DNA from: Paramecium sonneborni
Taxonomy: Eukaryota; Ciliophora; Oligohymenophorea; Peniculida; Parameciidae
Assembly: GCA_905182985.1 (NCBI GenBank)
Contig: CAJJDN010000127.1
Span: 246,844-310,843, forward strand
Length of the DNA: 64,000 nucleotides
Reading direction: 5' to 3'
In this document: positions 61,611 to 64,000 of the stretch, piece by piece
How the letters are laid out: each line of letters begins with the position of its first letter
How positions within the stretch are numbered: position 1 is the first letter of the stretch
The notes under the pieces: model-generated
What the model was told of the DNA's origin: nothing
Databases searched by the model: none
The model's input: the letters and a program-made list of their open reading frames with translations, nothing else
Made by a program: the position numbers and the translations under genes

Positions 61611-62119
61611 TCATATTATTTTATATGTCTCATTTCTAAATCTTCTAGCTTATTCTTTCATATCCCTTTCATAAATTTATGGATCTTTATAAGTGCTATT
61701 AGCAGGATCATTGAAAGTAGGACTAAAATTAATAATTCTATTGAATACTGATGAATAACTTGGTTAATTCCTGAAAAGATGTCTATCAAACTAGTGCTAG
61801 AAATCCAAGTTTCTTTATTAATTAAGTACAAACATAACTTGCCCATAGGGAATATGTTCACATGTTAAAAATTATTACGAAAATTGACAGTTGGAGCATC
61901 AACTGGAAAGCCACTTAAACTAACATCTGCAATAATATAAGCATCTTATGTGGATTTAAAAAAATTACCCTCATGAACACTGCCTTTTTCACCTTTAATT
62001 TAGACAATGTAGTTATATCTATTGATTCTTTGATACTTAACATTAGGAGGGAGATCATCTGAATTTTCTTCTAGCATTTATTCTTCATATTCCATTCTCT
62101 TATCACTAAACTTAAACAT
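61611..62119 (-). CDS. E2 ubiquitin-conjugating-like protein, 160 residues
   Basis: One 26-nt intron gives exactly 161 codons. The E2 core shows SLSGFPVDAPTVNFRNNFQ, then HVNIFPMGKLCLYL followed by ETWISSTSLIDIFSGINQVI. The Cys in KLCLYL sits eight residues after the Asn of HVN, as in canonical HPN-(7)-C, but Pro is replaced by Val. The C-terminus HPTFNDPANSTYKDP ... QARRFRN resembles the Ubc9/Ubc12 tail. It may transfer ubiquitin or a ubiquitin-like modifier, or be a variant with weak activity. Its ATG is 21 bp from the divergent gene at 62141. Confidence 0.8.
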
Positions 62120-62140
62120 AATTAATAATATCTTTAATTA

Positions 62141-63001
62141 ATGCTCACCAGATCAATAAACACTTTAAGGTTGGGCTTGAAGAATCTCTATCAACTCAAC
62201 CACATTAAAAATTTCCACAATGCTACAGTGGCACATAAAGCTTAAGTTATGAATGATGAATCCTCTTATGTTGTGAAAACTGATCGAATTTACAAACCAA
62301 CTTATACTATAGAGTTTGATAGAATTGGAGAAGTGTTACTGTAACTAAGTTAGTAATAATTAGTTACTCTTGTGATCCTCATAAGCATCTTACTATTTTC
62401 CTTAAATATCCATATGTACTCTATGAGACAGCCATTCCATTGTCCATTTATCTTTGGTTTAAGAATCCATTAGACATTGCATGGTATTGGAATAACCTTT
62501 TTATTTATGCGCCTTCATTTTTGTGGATTCCAAGAATGTGGTATTGAATATTTCCATTTTTCATAGGTATTGGAGATCTTTGTAATATAAAATACAAAGA
62601 CTCTCTTTACTTAGAGGTGGTAAAGTATTAAAGATTGAAACTAATACTCTTGCTAATGACAAAAACACTTATTGGGTAGAAACCTATTAATTCCATCCAT
62701 TAACAGCTGATTTAACATAATTTGATGATCGTGATAATGCAGACTATTTGACAGAAGAAGGATAATTAAAGTATGAATTAGCATGTCAACTTGATCATAT
62801 ATAAGAATTAGGTACAACAGTTTAAGACGAAGTAATTTATTTCATGAAAGTATTTCAATTATAAATTTCAAATAGGAAGGAATAGTTCATCATCCTGAAT
62901 TATTTGAAGCAGCTACAAAAGGATATGTGATTGACACATCCAACTTTGTGATCAATACTGCCCATAATATCAGAGCATTCGAAGGTCATCACAATCAATG
63001 A
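62141..63001 (+). CDS. Probable mitochondrial membrane protein, 261 residues
   Basis: Introns 62341-62363 (23 nt), 62541-62566 (26 nt) and 62850-62875 (26 nt) give exactly 262 codons. The N-terminus is Arg/Leu-rich without acids (MLTRSINTLRLGLKNLYQLN), like a mitochondrial presequence. One or two hydrophobic segments follow (VLYETAIPLSIYLWF, WNNLFIYAPSFLWIPRMWY). The C-terminal half is soluble-looking (YWVETYQFHPLTADLTQFDD). I do not recognise a family; a ciliate-specific mitochondrial component is a guess. Confidence 0.75.
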
Positions 63002-63060
63002 AATAACCATTACATTATAAAATCATTCAAGAATATTACATACTTAACATGTACAATAAT

Positions 63061-64000
<940 letters not shown>

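Overview
This window looks like somatic (macronuclear) DNA of a ciliate, most likely a Paramecium. It is roughly three-quarters A+T. Long reading frames appear only when TAA and TAG are read as glutamine and TGA is the sole stop. Coding exons are joined by tiny introns of 20-34 nt with GT(A)...(T)AG ends. Removing such introns restores known protein families in more than twenty genes, and in nearly all of those the summed exon length is an exact multiple of three. A trichocyst matrix protein gene at 60466-61565 also points to Paramecium. All coordinates were worked out by hand, so intron edges in the weaker models may be off by a few bases.

Layout. 1-7000, mostly minus strand: the 5' part of a large cysteine-rich secreted protein, two small uncharacterised coding regions, and an EB1 microtubule plus-end protein. 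7121-9145: a TALE homeodomain gene broken by an assembly gap. 10523-17594: coiled-coil and helical proteins on the plus strand. 17761-19993: a hybrid histidine kinase with three apparent one-base frame slips. 20719-22193: a vacuolar sorting receptor. 22871-33497: a UBTD-type ubiquitin-like protein and a giant coiled-coil protein of about 3,200 residues with 67-residue tandem repeats. 33512-38737: an Arg/Ser-rich protein, a PLP serine/threonine dehydratase, fragmentary ORFs and an active protein kinase. 38819-44047: a CHAP-type amidase of the glutathionylspermidine-amidase class, an in-frame pair of paralogous units separated by one TGA, and a NEK-like pseudokinase. 44025-50398: coiled-coil, F-box and other proteins and a DUSP-containing ubiquitin protease. 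51708-64000: a second pseudokinase, the Hsp70 exchange factor Fes1/HspBP1, FolD, a RING-like protein, a coiled-coil protein, the trichocyst protein, an E2-like protein, a mitochondrial candidate and a partial SRPK kinase.

Three assembly joins are visible. At each, the sequence before the N run or single N is repeated directly after it (791, 1301 and 1209 bp). They are best read as unmerged contig ends. Genes across them are really single copy.

There is no operon logic. Recurring themes are ubiquitin handling (UBTD, USP, F-box, RING, E2-like), signalling (one histidine kinase, two active-type kinases, two pseudokinases), cytoskeleton and coiled-coil proteins, and secretory traffic (sorting receptor, trichocyst cargo). 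I found no bacterial-type defence system, CRISPR array, rRNA or convincing tRNA. The most notable items are the TALE homeodomain gene, the 201-bp repeat array, the stand-alone CHAP amidase, and the two pseudokinases.
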